From Candidatus Aenigmatarchaeota archaeon (GTDB lineage Archaea; Aenigmatarchaeota; Aenigmatarchaeia; CG10238-14): a stretch of 37,761 bases of DNA. Below are positions 7,458 to 16,434 of the stretch, piece by piece (within the stretch, counting starts at the first letter, position 1; the number at the start of each line of letters is the position of its first letter). The notes under the pieces were generated by a model. That model was given only the letters and a program-made list of their open reading frames with translations. It did no database searches and was not told the origin of the DNA. The stretch lies in assembly GCA_018920345.1 (NCBI GenBank), contig JAHLMN010000003.1, forward strand, positions 1-37,761, in the 5' to 3' direction. A program made the translations under genes and the position numbers.

Positions 7458-8696
7458 ATGCAAATATGTTTTCAAGGCGCAGCAAAAGAGGTAGGACGAT
7501 CTTCAATACTCATAAAAGGAGATAAAAACATATTACTTGATCATGGTTTAAAGCCTTTGCCAAAAGGAGTGGAATTTCCCTTACCCATAAAAGAAAAAGT
7601 AGACGCTGCTTTTATTTCTCATGGTCATCTTGATCATTTAGGAGCAATACCTCTCATTAAAACAAAAACCTATGGAACTGAAATAACATCTCATCTTATA
7701 AGATTGCTTCTAACAGATACAATAAAGATAGCTAAGCAAGACGGTTATTTTTTAGGATTTGATGAAGAAGATGTAAAATATGTTTCCAAAAATTATCAAC
7801 CAATTGATTATAATGAAGAAATAGAAATAGGAAATACTGTGATAAAACCGATAGACGCTGGACATATACCTGGTTCTTGCATGTTTTTAATAGAAAATTC
7901 TTTGCGCTTGCTGTATACTGGAGATTTCAAGTTAAGTGACACAAGATTAGTGAAAGGTGCCGATGTTAAAGAAGAAGCAGATGTTTTAGTTATGGAAAGC
8001 ACATATTCAGATAAAGAGCATCCTGATAGGTTAAAAGAAGAAGCAAAATTTATAGATTTCATAAATGAAACACTAGACAATGATGGTGTAATGCTTTTGC
8101 CTGCTTTCGCCATTTCCAGGACACAAGAGATTTTGCTTATCTTAAATGAATATGGAATAAAGACACCAATATTTGTTGATGGTATGGCAACTTATGCTAC
8201 AGAAATAATAAACGCTTATCCTGAGCTGCAAAAAAATTATAATAGTTTAAAAAAGGCGATGCAGAGGCTAGATATAAGATATGTAGAACCACCTCAAAGA
8301 AAAAAGATCATCAAAGAGCCATGTATCATAATAGCAGGTTCAGGTATGTTAGAAGGAGGAACAATGTTAGAATATGTTAAACGTTTACATAACAAAGATA
8401 ATTGCTCTATAGCCTTTACAGGTTTTCAAGTTCCAGGTACAGCAGGTTATAACCTGTTAAAAACAGGGAAGATACAAATAGATGGTAAAGAATTAAGAGT
8501 TCAAGCTTCAGTCAAAAAATTTGATTTTAGCTCTCATGCATCTAGAAGTGAACTTTTCGAGCTGGTAAAAAAAGTTAATCCACAAAAGATATTCTGCATA
8601 CATGGAGAAAAAACAGAAGAATTTGCAAATGAACTTCAAGAGATTGGTTTTAATGCATTTGCGCCAGAAAATTCATGTTATGATATAGACTTGTAG
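7458..8696 (+). CDS. Beta-CASP metallo-beta-lactamase ribonuclease (aCPSF2/aRNase J-like)
   Basis: This is a metal-dependent RNA-processing enzyme of the MBL/beta-CASP superfamily. The core motif SHGHLDHLGA supplies the HxHxDH zinc ligands. Further motifs are DAGHIPGS, LLYTGDFK, ESTYSDKEHPDR (start of the beta-CASP insert), LLPAFAISRTQE, IIAGSGMLEGG and a C-terminal SSHASRSELFELVKKVNP plus FCIHGE histidine. There is no KH domain in front, so it resembles the shorter aCPSF2-type rather than aCPSF1. I prefer the ATG at 7458 (MQICFQGAAKEVGRSS), which gives the family-like N-terminus; the track GTG at 7449 adds three residues. Its 3' end overlaps a convergent membrane-protein gene by 19 bp. Confidence 0.9.
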   Translation: MQICFQGAAKEVGRSSILIKGDKNILLDHGLKPLPKGVEFPLPIKEKVDAAFISHGHLDHLGAIPLIKTKTYGTEITSHLIRLLLTDTIKIAKQDGYFLGFDEEDVKYVSKNYQPIDYNEEIEIGNTVIKPIDAGHIPGSCMFLIENSLRLLYTGDFKLSDTRLVKGADVKEEADVLVMESTYSDKEHPDRLKEEAKFIDFINETLDNDGVMLLPAFAISRTQEILLILNEYGIKTPIFVDGMATYATEIINAYPELQKNYNSLKKAMQRLDIRYVEPPQRKKIIKEPCIIIAGSGMLEGGTMLEYVKRLHNKDNCSIAFTGFQVPGTAGYNLLKTGKIQIDGKELRVQASVKKFDFSSHASRSELFELVKKVNPQKIFCIHGEKTEEFANELQEIGFNAFAPENSCYDIDL

Positions 8697-8962
8697 ATTA
8701 TCAATATAATTATAAGTAAAAAATAGATTATCATTATTATTAAAAGTTCTTTTGAAATTCCAAACAAATATTTAATAACAATAAAAATAACAAATCCTAC
8801 TATAATAGAGCCTATGATCAAAGTTAATATATTTGAGGATCCAATTACAACAACAGACTCTAAAAATTCTATTGTTTTAAAAGATAGAAAAAATATGGCT
8901 TCTATGAGACTTTTTATGAGGAAATAAAGAATTTCAAAGATTATCATCAAGGGATTTGTCAT
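8678..8962 (-). CDS. Small hydrophobic membrane protein
   Basis: This 94-residue, strongly hydrophobic protein has three or four probable transmembrane helices (IIFEILYFLIKSLIEAIFFL, LTLIIGSIIVGFVIFIVI, LLIIMIIYFLLIIILIIY). No family is recognised. It is convergent with the beta-CASP RNase gene and overlaps it by 19 bp. The coding assignment rests on an uninterrupted hydrophobic pattern and on a gene-sized gap on that side. Codon use here is very AT-rich. Confidence 0.55.
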   Translation of the reverse strand: MTNPLMIIFEILYFLIKSLIEAIFFLSFKTIEFLESVVVIGSSNILTLIIGSIIVGFVIFIVIKYLFGISKELLIIMIIYFLLIIILIIYKSIS

Positions 8963-9018
8963 TAACTATATTTTATTTCAACTTAATAAAAAGATATATT
9001 TACTACAGAATAGTAATA

Positions 9019-9026
9019 TTTATATA
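9019..9026 (+). promoter_or_regulatory. TATA box, probable leaderless transcript
   Basis: TTTATATA is centred about 26 bp before the ATG at 9049. This spacing would place the transcription start at or next to the start codon. No GGTGA-like site is seen before that ATG, consistent with a leaderless mRNA. Confidence 0.5.
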
Positions 9027-9048
9027 CTATAACTACTAATAAGTAAAT

Positions 9049-9336
9049 ATGAAACTAGAGCCAAGAGAAATAATAGATACATGCTCTCAACATTATTTTA
9101 ACTGGAAAGAGGAAGCTTTGGCAGCTAAAGATCCTGAAAAGGCTAAAAAATATATGGAGAAGGCATTTTTTTGGCTAGAGTTACAAAATAATTTACTAAT
9201 TCTTTGGACAATAGATAAAACTATGGGCAATGATCCAATAGTGAAGGAAAAGATAGAATTAGCTCAAGCAAATATCAACAAAAAAATAGTTGATTATGCT
9301 TCAAGTATATTAGATGATATTACCGAAAAGTATTAA
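9049..9336 (+). CDS. Small helical protein of unknown function
   Basis: This 95-residue soluble protein is predicted to be mostly alpha-helical (EALAAKDPEKAKKYMEKAFFWLELQNNLLILWTID, then DPIVKEKIELAQANINKKIVDYASSIL). It has no signal peptide or metal-binding motif. The helix pair with paired aromatic residues resembles a small helical hairpin, but I recognise no family. A TATA box sits about 26 bp upstream. The next gene starts 25 bp after its stop. Confidence 0.7.
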   Translation: MKLEPREIIDTCSQHYFNWKEEALAAKDPEKAKKYMEKAFFWLELQNNLLILWTIDKTMGNDPIVKEKIELAQANINKKIVDYASSILDDITEKY

Positions 9337-9361
9337 AAGATTAAATAATTTAATTTTTCTT

Positions 9362-9781
9362 ATGAAAATTGGAGATAAATTAAAATATATTCAGGATAAA
9401 TTCACTAAAGATGGACCAGTTAATCAACTTATTGTAGATCCTGTAACGGCTTGGTTATTTGGAAAAGGTTTTGCTGAATTATTAAGAGGAGTTGAACCTA
9501 AAGAGTGGCAAGATTATTATCCAGAAGTTCTAGCATTAGTTCAAATTGGATCAGCAACATTATATTATTTTTTATCTAAAGGTGAACAAGAGAATAGAGT
9601 TTCAAAGCTTTTCAGAGATTATTTTTTACCACCTTTGTTGGCAGGAGTAATAGGATATTTAATAGGTAAAAGATACGGAGATGAATGGCTAGGCATAGCA
9701 TCTGGAATTTTAATGTTTGTTAGAGAATTAGCTACAGATGCTGTTGGTTATAGAATAAGTAACAGACTTGGTTATCAATAA
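9362..9781 (+). CDS. Membrane protein of unknown function
   Basis: I use the ATG at 9362 (139 residues, MKIGDKLKYIQDKF), because the longer track start overlaps the preceding gene. There are about three membrane segments (VLALVQIGSATLYYFL, LLAGVIGYLIGKRYG, LGIASGILMFVREL). Amphipathic stretches lie in front and a short soluble tail (AVGYRISNRLGYQ) follows. No catalytic or named family motif is seen. The extended track frame of the following rtcA-like gene would overlap its end, but that extension is not needed. Confidence 0.65.
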   Translation: MKIGDKLKYIQDKFTKDGPVNQLIVDPVTAWLFGKGFAELLRGVEPKEWQDYYPEVLALVQIGSATLYYFLSKGEQENRVSKLFRDYFLPPLLAGVIGYLIGKRYGDEWLGIASGILMFVRELATDAVGYRISNRLGYQ

Positions 9782-9806
9782 AAATAGAAAACGCAAAATA
9801 TTTTTT

Positions 9807-10847
9807 ATGATACATATAGACGGCTCTTTAGGCGGCGGACAGATGCTTCGCTCTGCCATCACTCTTTCAGCTTTAACAGGCAAAGGTGTAAAAATAACAA
9901 ACATAAGAAAAGGTAAAAAGGAAACAAAACCAGGTTTGCGACCACAACACATGACTGTTATTGATGTAATAGGAAGCTTTTGCAATGCAGAGATTCTAGG
10001 TTTAAAAGAAAATTCTTTAGAAGTCGAGTTCAGACCTTGGCAAGTAGTGGCGAGAGATAGAAAAATAGATATAGGTACAGCTGGTAGCATTAGCTTATTA
10101 ATACAAGCTTTATTACCAATATTAATCTTTTCTGATAAAGAGATTAAACTACAAATAAAAGGGGGTACAGATGTTGCTTGGTCTCCTACAATAAATTATG
10201 TCAAGTTCGTCTTTTTACCTATGTTAAGAAAGATGGGAATAACTATTGAATTAGAGACAATTAGACATGGTTTTTATCCAAAGGGTGGAGGAGAAGTAAA
10301 GCTTGTTACACATCCAGTAAAATCAATAAAACCAATAGTTGCTTTAGAAAGAGGTGATTTTATTGGTTTACATATAGAGTCTCTAGTCGGCAGATATCCA
10401 AAAGATTATGCTGAAAGAATGGCTAAAGCATCTTTAGGAGTTTTTGAATATTTGATACCAAAAGATAAAATATCCATAGGGTTAAAAGCAGACAACACAG
10501 AAGATTATGGCGCTTCACTTCTTTTATTTGCTACATTCAAAAATTCTATTTTTGGTTTAGATGCAATAAGTGAAAGAGGTTTTGAACCAGAGAAATTTGC
10601 AATAAAAACATCAGAAGAATTTGAACACCTGCTAAAGACAGATGCTGTCATAGATAAATTCCTTGCTGATCAACTCTTGCTTTACATGGCTTTGGCAAAA
10701 GGAGAATCAAAGATAAAAGTTGAAAACATCACAGAACATTGTTTAACAAATATTCATGTGATTGAGAAATTTTTACCTGTTAACTTCCAAATAGATAAAG
10801 AAAATAAAATAATATCAGTTGAAGGTGCAAACTTTTCTAGAGAGTAA
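9807..10847 (+). CDS. rtcA: RNA 3'-terminal phosphate cyclase-like protein (RtcA family)
   Basis: RtcA converts a 3'-phosphate at RNA ends to a 2',3'-cyclic phosphate through an adenylated His intermediate. Family features are IDGSLGGGQMLRSAITLSALTGKGVKI, GLRPQHMTVIDVI, GTAGSISLLIQALLPIL, and the C-terminal FLADQLLLYMALAKGESKIKV followed by NITEHCLTNIHVIEKFLP, which carries the presumed nucleophilic His. I start at the ATG at 9807, where homology begins (347 aa). Oddity: the usual G-E-G-G-G-Q near the N-terminus is shortened to G-G-G-Q, so the conserved Glu is missing. It is either an altered cyclase or a divergent RtcA-fold protein. Confidence 0.85.
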   Translation: MIHIDGSLGGGQMLRSAITLSALTGKGVKITNIRKGKKETKPGLRPQHMTVIDVIGSFCNAEILGLKENSLEVEFRPWQVVARDRKIDIGTAGSISLLIQALLPILIFSDKEIKLQIKGGTDVAWSPTINYVKFVFLPMLRKMGITIELETIRHGFYPKGGGEVKLVTHPVKSIKPIVALERGDFIGLHIESLVGRYPKDYAERMAKASLGVFEYLIPKDKISIGLKADNTEDYGASLLLFATFKNSIFGLDAISERGFEPEKFAIKTSEEFEHLLKTDAVIDKFLADQLLLYMALAKGESKIKVENITEHCLTNIHVIEKFLPVNFQIDKENKIISVEGANFSRE

Positions 10848-10870
10848 AATTTTATTTTATATTCCTTTTA

Positions 10871-11611
10871 ATGAATTTTATGATAAAAAATGCAATAGTT
10901 CTAGCGGCTGGTTATGCAACTCGATTAAACATGAATATTTCTAAACCTTTAATAGAAGTTGGCGGTAAACCTATTATTTCTTATCTTTTGAAAAAACTAG
11001 AAAATAATGGTATAACAAATATATGTGTTGTAACTAATAATAGGTATTTTTTAGATTATCAAAATATTCTTTCATCAAGAGTAAGATTAATCAACGACGG
11101 AACAAATTCAAATGAAGAAAGATTAGGTGCATTAAGAGATTTAGCATTAGCTTTAAAATTAATATATTCAGGTAAATTAGAAGACACACTAGTTTTATTA
11201 GGAGATAATTTATTTGAAGACGATCTATCAGATTTTTTTAAAAAATATAATAGCAGAGAACCAAAAAAATCATTAATAGGTGTATATGATTTAAATGATA
11301 TTCATTTAGCAAAAAATTATGGAATAATAGAAATTGATGAAAATGAAAGAATAAAAAGTTTTAAAGAAAAACCAGAAAAACCAAAAACAACACTGGTATC
11401 AACAGGAATTTATGCTTTTCCATCTAAAATTTTACAACTTTTAGATTTTTATTTATCTGACAAAAAAAATCCTTTTGAGGGTCCTGGAAATTTTATTTCA
11501 TGGCTAATTGAAAAAGGTTATGATTTGTATGCATATAAATTAAGAGGAAAATGGTGGGATATAGGAACAATAGAATCTTTAGAAGATGCAAAAAAAAATT
11601 TCAATGGATAA
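10871..11611 (+). CDS. Sugar-1-phosphate nucleotidyltransferase
   Basis: This GlmU/RmlA-like enzyme transfers NMP from an NTP to a sugar-1-phosphate to make a nucleotide sugar, probably for glycosylation. Motifs are IVLAAGYATRL (nucleotide-binding signature), KPLIEVGGKPIISYLL, LVLLGDNLFEDDL (metal Asp), GIIEIDENERIKSFKEKPEKP, STGIYAFP and RGKWWDIGTIESLEDA. The 246 residues equal a catalytic domain without the C-terminal acyltransferase repeats. A second ATG at 10880 (MIKNAIVLAAG) is an equally good start. The sugar and NTP cannot be determined from sequence. Nucleotide sugars would suit the many sequon-rich secreted proteins in this window. Confidence 0.88.
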   Translation: MNFMIKNAIVLAAGYATRLNMNISKPLIEVGGKPIISYLLKKLENNGITNICVVTNNRYFLDYQNILSSRVRLINDGTNSNEERLGALRDLALALKLIYSGKLEDTLVLLGDNLFEDDLSDFFKKYNSREPKKSLIGVYDLNDIHLAKNYGIIEIDENERIKSFKEKPEKPKTTLVSTGIYAFPSKILQLLDFYLSDKKNPFEGPGNFISWLIEKGYDLYAYKLRGKWWDIGTIESLEDAKKNFNG

Positions 11612-11655
11612 TTTAATTGCAATCTTTTTAAAACAAAAACACAATAATTTTTCTA

Positions 11656-12606
11656 ATGTTAAAAGATTTTTTAAGCATTAATGATATCAAAAAAGATGAA
11701 ATGCTTGATCTTTTCAAGCTAACAGACAAACTAAAAAAATATCCAAATTCAGATGTTTTAAAAAACAAGATATTTTGTCTTTATTTTGAAAAACCTTCTA
11801 CAAGAACAAGATTATCTTTTGAAGTAGGCATAAAGCAGTTAGGCGGTGAAGTTATTTTTTTAGATAAAATCACAAGCCAGCTTTCTAGAGGCGAGCCTTT
11901 AGAAGATACTATTAGGACAATAGAAAGATATGCACATGTTTTGGTTGCAAGAGTGTTTTATCAAAAAGATTTAGAATTAATGGCAAAGTTATCTAAAATG
12001 AATGTTATCAATGCTTTATCTGATCTAGAGCATCCATGCCAAGCTTTAGCAGATATATATACAATAAGAGAAAAATACAAAACTCTGCAAGACATAAAGA
12101 TTGCTTTTATTGGTGACGGCACTGATAATGTTTTGCATTCTCTATTATTAGCAGCAACTAAACTAGGTATACATATCAATATAGCATGTCCAAAAGGTTT
12201 TGAGCCAGAAAAAAGTATATTGGAAAGAGCAAAAACACAAGCAAAAATAAGCGGGAGCAACATTTCTATTATGAGAGAACCAGAGCATGCAGTAAGAGAT
12301 GTTCATGTAGTGTATACAGACGTCTTTGTTAGTATGGGTCAAGAAAAAGATGCAAAAAAGAAACTTAAAAAATTCTTACCAAAGTATCGCGTTACACAAG
12401 AGTTGTTAGATAAGGCTGGTAGTGCTTTATTTATGCATTGTTTACCCGCTCACAGAGGTCAAGAGGTCGATAACAAAGTAATAGAAGATATAAGATCAAT
12501 AGTTTTTGACCAAGCTGAAAATAGATTACACACACAAAAAGCCCTAATACTAAAATTACTTGGTCTAGAGCAGCTATACAACATCAAATTATCCTTACAA
12601 GAATAA
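11656..12606 (+). CDS. argF: Ornithine carbamoyltransferase
   Basis: This cytosolic enzyme forms citrulline from ornithine and carbamoyl phosphate, or runs in reverse. Carbamoyl phosphate-binding STRTR is at residues 48-52 and HPCQ at 126-129. The ornithine-side loop DVFVSMGQE is near 222-230 and HCLPAHRG near 261-268; the SMG and HCLP motifs favour ornithine over aspartate as substrate. The length of 316 residues is standard. No other arginine-pathway gene lies in the window, so biosynthetic or catabolic use (arginine deiminase-like ATP generation) cannot be told. The gene stands convergent to glyS with only 1 bp between. Confidence 0.93.
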   Translation: MLKDFLSINDIKKDEMLDLFKLTDKLKKYPNSDVLKNKIFCLYFEKPSTRTRLSFEVGIKQLGGEVIFLDKITSQLSRGEPLEDTIRTIERYAHVLVARVFYQKDLELMAKLSKMNVINALSDLEHPCQALADIYTIREKYKTLQDIKIAFIGDGTDNVLHSLLLAATKLGIHINIACPKGFEPEKSILERAKTQAKISGSNISIMREPEHAVRDVHVVYTDVFVSMGQEKDAKKKLKKFLPKYRVTQELLDKAGSALFMHCLPAHRGQEVDNKVIEDIRSIVFDQAENRLHTQKALILKLLGLEQLYNIKLSLQE

Positions 12607-12607
12607 T

Positions 12608-14080
12608 TTAATTTAATCTATTTTTTATGAAATTTATCAATTCTTCAATCTTTACTCTTTCTTGTTTTGTTGTATCCCTATCTCTAACTGTTACAGTATC
12701 ATCTTCTAAAGTTTGATAATCAATTGTTATTCCAAAAGGCACACCTATTTCATCTGCCCTTGCATATCTCTTGCCAATAGAACCACTATCATCAAAAAAG
12801 ACATCAAATTCCTTTTTCAATAATTTGTATACCTCTCTTGCCTTATCCGGTAATTTATCTTTATTAACAAGAGGATACACGCCTGCAGCATAAGGTGCAA
12901 TCTTTTTTGGTAGCTTCAACCAAACCCATCCTCTTTCTTTATCATCCACATAGCTCTCTAGTAAGATAGCATACAATATCCTTTCTAAACCAAAAGAAGG
13001 TTCTACAACATGTGGCAAGACTTTTCTCCCGTCTGGTAAAGCTACAGATAAATCTTCTCCAGAAAATTTAGAATGATTTTTTAAATCATGATCAGTTCTA
13101 TATGCATTACCAACTACTTCTTTCCAACCAAAATCAAACTTTATTTCTAAATCAAAATTACCTCCAGAATAATGCGGCGTCTCTTCAGGAAGCATATGCC
13201 TGAAACGCATATTTTCTTCTTTTATACCTAAAGATTTGAAAAACTCAAACTCTTTTGCTAAAAAATAACCCATCCATTTGTTTGGCAATATATTCTTTTT
13301 AACAGCTTCACCTACTTTCACCTTAACAGCTTCACCATTTTTTAACTGAGCCTCTCTAGTCATTATTATTATCTCTTTATCCTTTACCTCATCAAATCTT
13401 TCGCAACCATCGTTCTCAGGGTCAAAAAACATTTCTATCTCTATTTGATTAAATTCTCTTGACCTTATCACAAATTGTCTAGCTGATATTTCGTTTCTAA
13501 AAGCATGTCCATGTTGAGCTATACCTAAAGGTAGTTTACCTCTAACAGCTCTAAATACCCTTTCAAAACCAGTAAATATATTTTGTGCGCTTTCTGGTCT
13601 AAGGTATGCTGTTTGCTCGCCAGTGGGACCAGCAAATGTTTTGAACATTAAATTAAACATTCTTACCTCGCTTAAACTACCTTTGCAATTAGGACAAACA
13701 AGTTTTTCTTCTCTTATTATTTTTGTCAATTCCTGCGGCGATTTACCTTCAACAAATCTTCCTGTTTTTTCCTCTATAAAATTATCTGCTCTGTAAATAC
13801 TTTTGCATTTTTCACATTGTGTTATAGGATCAACAAAAGATTCAACATGACCAGAAGCTATCAATACTTTTTCAGGTAATATAACAGCACCATCAAGCTC
13901 AAAAATATTATCTTCATTTTTTACAAAAAATTGTCTCCAATAATCCAAAAACTTTCTTTTTATCAAAACACCTATAGGGCCATAATCAAAGCAACCACTC
14001 AAGCCGCCATATATCTCAGCAGTAGGAAAGATTATAGCTCTAGATAAGCAAAGTCTTTGTATATCTTCTAGTTTTGCCAT
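12608..14080 (-). CDS. glyS: Glycyl-tRNA synthetase (class II, alpha2 type)
   Basis: This enzyme charges tRNA-Gly. It is the eukaryotic/archaeal dimeric form: FPTAEIYGGLSGCFDYGPIG at the N-terminus, motif 2-type AFRNEISARQFVIRSREFNQIE, ETPHYSGGNFDLE, and motif 3 GLERILYAILLES, followed by an anticodon-binding domain (VYPLVNKDKL, GKRYARADEIGVPFGITID). A zinc-binding insertion has CEKC near residue 89 and CPNC near 134. The 490 residues are compact but complete. It heads the block glyS-eS27-eL42-GINS-primase only in map order; transcription runs from the primase side. Confidence 0.96.
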   Translation of the reverse strand: MAKLEDIQRLCLSRAIIFPTAEIYGGLSGCFDYGPIGVLIKRKFLDYWRQFFVKNEDNIFELDGAVILPEKVLIASGHVESFVDPITQCEKCKSIYRADNFIEEKTGRFVEGKSPQELTKIIREEKLVCPNCKGSLSEVRMFNLMFKTFAGPTGEQTAYLRPESAQNIFTGFERVFRAVRGKLPLGIAQHGHAFRNEISARQFVIRSREFNQIEIEMFFDPENDGCERFDEVKDKEIIIMTREAQLKNGEAVKVKVGEAVKKNILPNKWMGYFLAKEFEFFKSLGIKEENMRFRHMLPEETPHYSGGNFDLEIKFDFGWKEVVGNAYRTDHDLKNHSKFSGEDLSVALPDGRKVLPHVVEPSFGLERILYAILLESYVDDKERGWVWLKLPKKIAPYAAGVYPLVNKDKLPDKAREVYKLLKKEFDVFFDDSGSIGKRYARADEIGVPFGITIDYQTLEDDTVTVRDRDTTKQERVKIEELINFIKNRLN

Positions 14081-14089
14081 AAAACCAGC

Positions 14090-14275
14090 TTAGGAAATTA
14101 TCTTTAAAACCTTTGCTTTTATATTACCCACACCGCCTGTAGGCTCTGCCAATACATTCTCGCAAACCAGGCATTTAACAACCATAGCTGGTTTATTAAA
14201 TATTATCTGCTCGTTTTTACATTTTTCACATTGTACTTTCAAAAATCTACTTTTTGGCATTGGTATCAATTGCAT
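14090..14275 (-). CDS. Ribosomal protein eS27
   Basis: This 61-residue archaeal/eukaryotic small-subunit protein has a zinc ribbon: [27 protein letters not shown] (C-x2-C and C-x2-C), followed by [16 protein letters not shown]. The N-terminal [10 protein letters not shown] is typical. It starts 3 bp after eL42, a gene order seen in many archaea. Confidence 0.95.
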   Translation of the reverse strand: MQLIPMPKSRFLKVQCEKCKNEQIIFNKPAMVVKCLVCENVLAEPTGGVGNIKAKVLKIIS

Positions 14276-14278
14276 AAA

Positions 14279-14560
14279 CTACACCTTTTTGAGCTGAAAC
14301 TTTTTAGCTCTAAATCCTTCGCCTTTTACATGTTTTTTACCACAAACACTACATTTATATCTTAAATCAATCTTTTTAGTAGATTTTTCATGATCAGGCT
14401 TAGGTCTAGGAAAGCCTGTATAGCCTTGTAGCTTGCGTAAATATCTTCTTTGACCTTGAGCAAGTGTTCTTCTTTGTCTTTTCTTTACAATCTCAACAGT
14501 ATGTAAGGTATGCTTTTTACAAAACTTACAATATGTCTTCATTTGTTGTGGTAGATTCAT
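14279..14560 (-). CDS. Ribosomal protein eL42 (L44e)
   Basis: The 93-residue large-subunit zinc-binding protein near the E site has [18 protein letters not shown] at the start, [33 protein letters not shown], and a second C-x2-C (CSVCGKKH). The ATG overlaps the GINS stop by 4 bp and is preceded by AAAGGTGAATGA, a strong archaeal ribosome binding site, so translation is coupled. Confidence 0.96.
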   Translation of the reverse strand: MNLPQQMKTYCKFCKKHTLHTVEIVKKRQRRTLAQGQRRYLRKLQGYTGFPRPKPDHEKSTKKIDLRYKCSVCGKKHVKGEGFRAKKFQLKKV

Positions 14561-15087
14561 TCATTCACCTTTTTAGCCTTCCCAGCTTTTATAAACAATT
14601 CTGCATTATCTTTTGGTATTAATGCTTTATCTCCTTTATTGTATGGACCGAATTTTTTTAAATCTATGCCTATGAACTCTTCTATATCCTCTAAAAACTC
14701 TACTTTTGTATAATCAGTTTGTTTTCTTAAAGGTTTCTCCAGCAAACTATCTAAAAAGAACCTACTTTTCCTTAAAGCCTTTGTTATCTGCTCGAATAAC
14801 TCTTCTTCATGGGGAAGCATATTAGCTGGTATCAACCCAGTTCTAACAGACAAAACAGCCAAAGAAACAATCTTCGTCTCTCTTCTATTAAATATATCTT
14901 CAACTATCCTTTCAATATTTTTTAATTCTAGTAAGGCATCCTCATTTCTTTTAGCATGCTCCCTTTTTTGCTGTATATATTCTTTAACCTTCTCAAAAAA
15001 GTCTTGAGGCAAGTTAGTCAGTTGCTGGCTTTTCTGCTCAGCCCTTTGTGCTTCTCGAATATACTCAAAAGTTATAGCTTCTTCCAT
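14557..15087 (-). CDS. GINS complex subunit (Gins51/Gins15 type)
   Basis: GINS links the MCM helicase to primase and polymerase at the replication fork. The 176-residue protein has the helical A domain first ([61 protein letters not shown]). The small beta-type B domain is C-terminal ([38 protein letters not shown]). This A-then-B order identifies the Gins51 (Sld5/Psf1) class. It lies 39 bp downstream of the fused primase gene on the same strand, matching the common archaeal linkage of GINS with primase. Confidence 0.9.
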   Translation of the reverse strand: MEEAITFEYIREAQRAEQKSQQLTNLPQDFFEKVKEYIQQKREHAKRNEDALLELKNIERIVEDIFNRRETKIVSLAVLSVRTGLIPANMLPHEEELFEQITKALRKSRFFLDSLLEKPLRKQTDYTKVEFLEDIEEFIGIDLKKFGPYNKGDKALIPKDNAELFIKAGKAKKVNE

Positions 15088-15126
15088 AATTTAGTTTTGT
15101 GGTTTAAAATTAAAATACACATTTGG

Positions 15127-16371
15127 CTACTTTTTCTTATACAAATAATTCAAAGGGTTTTTTATATCTTTATGCATCTCTTCACCGCAATATAAGCCTA
15201 AATCTTTGTATACTTGCTGATCACAATTAGGCGGCAACAAATCCTTTTTTTGCTGCTTGAACCATTTTAGCTGGGAGTTTATATATCTAGCAGGCAAAGG
15301 TTTGTTTTTATTGTTCCATTCTAATATTTCTGTTTCTATCTGTTCCCATGTCCAACCTGCATTACGCAAAAAGGTTATTAAGATAAACAAACCTCTTTTT
15401 CTTCCATCGCTCATACCGCCTTGTAAAAGTTTTTTTATGCATGGAGGAAATTGATCTTTATTAAAATATTTTTCTCTTCTTTTTTCACTATATTCTTTTT
15501 TTATTATAGGTTCAATCTTTTTAGCAAAATCCACTGCCTCTATTACCAAGCTAATAGCCTCTGCTTTTTCGGGTAATTTAAAAAAACTAGAAACTTGTTT
15601 TAATCTATTAATAGAGGCATCTTCTTTCTGAAAACTATCTATATCATCTACAGGCAAGCTAATTAAATGATTTTTTTCATGAAGGGAATAAGGCATTCTA
15701 AAAAGATGTCTAGAAGAAATTAAACCAGAGTCAATAATTATTGCTTTAAAAGGATCAAATTTATTCTCAGTAATTAATTCCTCTTGGTTTTTACCAACCA
15801 TTTCAGCTACTTCTTTCAAGCTATATTTGTCCAAAATACTTCCTCTCAATTCATCCTCTATACTATCTTTCATATATTCTATTATAGCCTTTGGCAATTC
15901 AGGATAAAGTTCGTTTATTGGTTTGTTGTTCAATCTTTTCGGAAAAGCTTCAAAAGGTATTACTATATGAAAACCTTTACCACCAGTAAACTTCACAGAA
16001 TAGCATCTTAACCTGTGTTCTTCAAAAAATTCTATTATGTGTTTTACACCTATTTTAGATAATTCAAAAGAAGGACAATCAGGGTCAATTACAAAATCCC
16101 AACCTATCCTTAATTCATTTATTTGACTCAAAGTCATATCATTGCCGAGCCTCATAGGGTTGCTCCATCTCTCTAAAGAACAATGGAAGGCAACAACACC
16201 TTTTTTTACCATTTGAATAATATCATCTTCAAATGCAATTACATTAGGTCTTCTATCAAAACTCCCGTTGCCATATACACCTACAACTTCTCTGTTTTTT
16301 GCTATCTCTAGTATAGCTTTTTGTACATCCTTTCTAGAGTAATAATTTAATATTTCAGAAAAACTAACCAT
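15127..16371 (-). CDS. Fused single-chain DNA primase (PriS with PriL C-terminal domain)
   Basis: This enzyme makes primers for DNA replication. I start at the ATG at 16371 (MVSFSEIL, 414 residues); the track extension upstream overlaps the divergent eS17 gene. The PriS catalytic motifs are DFVIDPDCP (catalytic Asp pair, 96 and 98), SVKFTGGKGFHIVIPF (about 125-140) and IIDSGLISSRHLFRMPYSLHEK (about 212-233). Residues 308-411 match the PriL C-terminal iron-sulfur domain: PPCIKKLLQGG, then NCDQQVYKDLGLYC and IKNPLNYLY. The large N-terminal PriL domain is missing. This layout is known from Nanoarchaeum-type primases. Cys311, Cys383 and Cys395 are present, but the fourth ligand position is His400 (EEMHKDIKNP). 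Confidence 0.92.
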   Translation of the reverse strand: MVSFSEILNYYSRKDVQKAILEIAKNREVVGVYGNGSFDRRPNVIAFEDDIIQMVKKGVVAFHCSLERWSNPMRLGNDMTLSQINELRIGWDFVIDPDCPSFELSKIGVKHIIEFFEEHRLRCYSVKFTGGKGFHIVIPFEAFPKRLNNKPINELYPELPKAIIEYMKDSIEDELRGSILDKYSLKEVAEMVGKNQEELITENKFDPFKAIIIDSGLISSRHLFRMPYSLHEKNHLISLPVDDIDSFQKEDASINRLKQVSSFFKLPEKAEAISLVIEAVDFAKKIEPIIKKEYSEKRREKYFNKDQFPPCIKKLLQGGMSDGRKRGLFILITFLRNAGWTWEQIETEILEWNNKNKPLPARYINSQLKWFKQQKKDLLPPNCDQQVYKDLGLYCGEEMHKDIKNPLNYLYKKK

Positions 16372-16434
16372 AATAATCCATAAAATCTTTAAATTCTTAA
16401 AATAAGATGGTTTATTATTTTGAAAGGTGAGGCA

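Noticed and set aside
9728-10090. 120-aa minus-strand ORF opposite rtcA
   Set aside because: It is antisense to a clear RtcA-family gene and its composition is that of a shadow frame.
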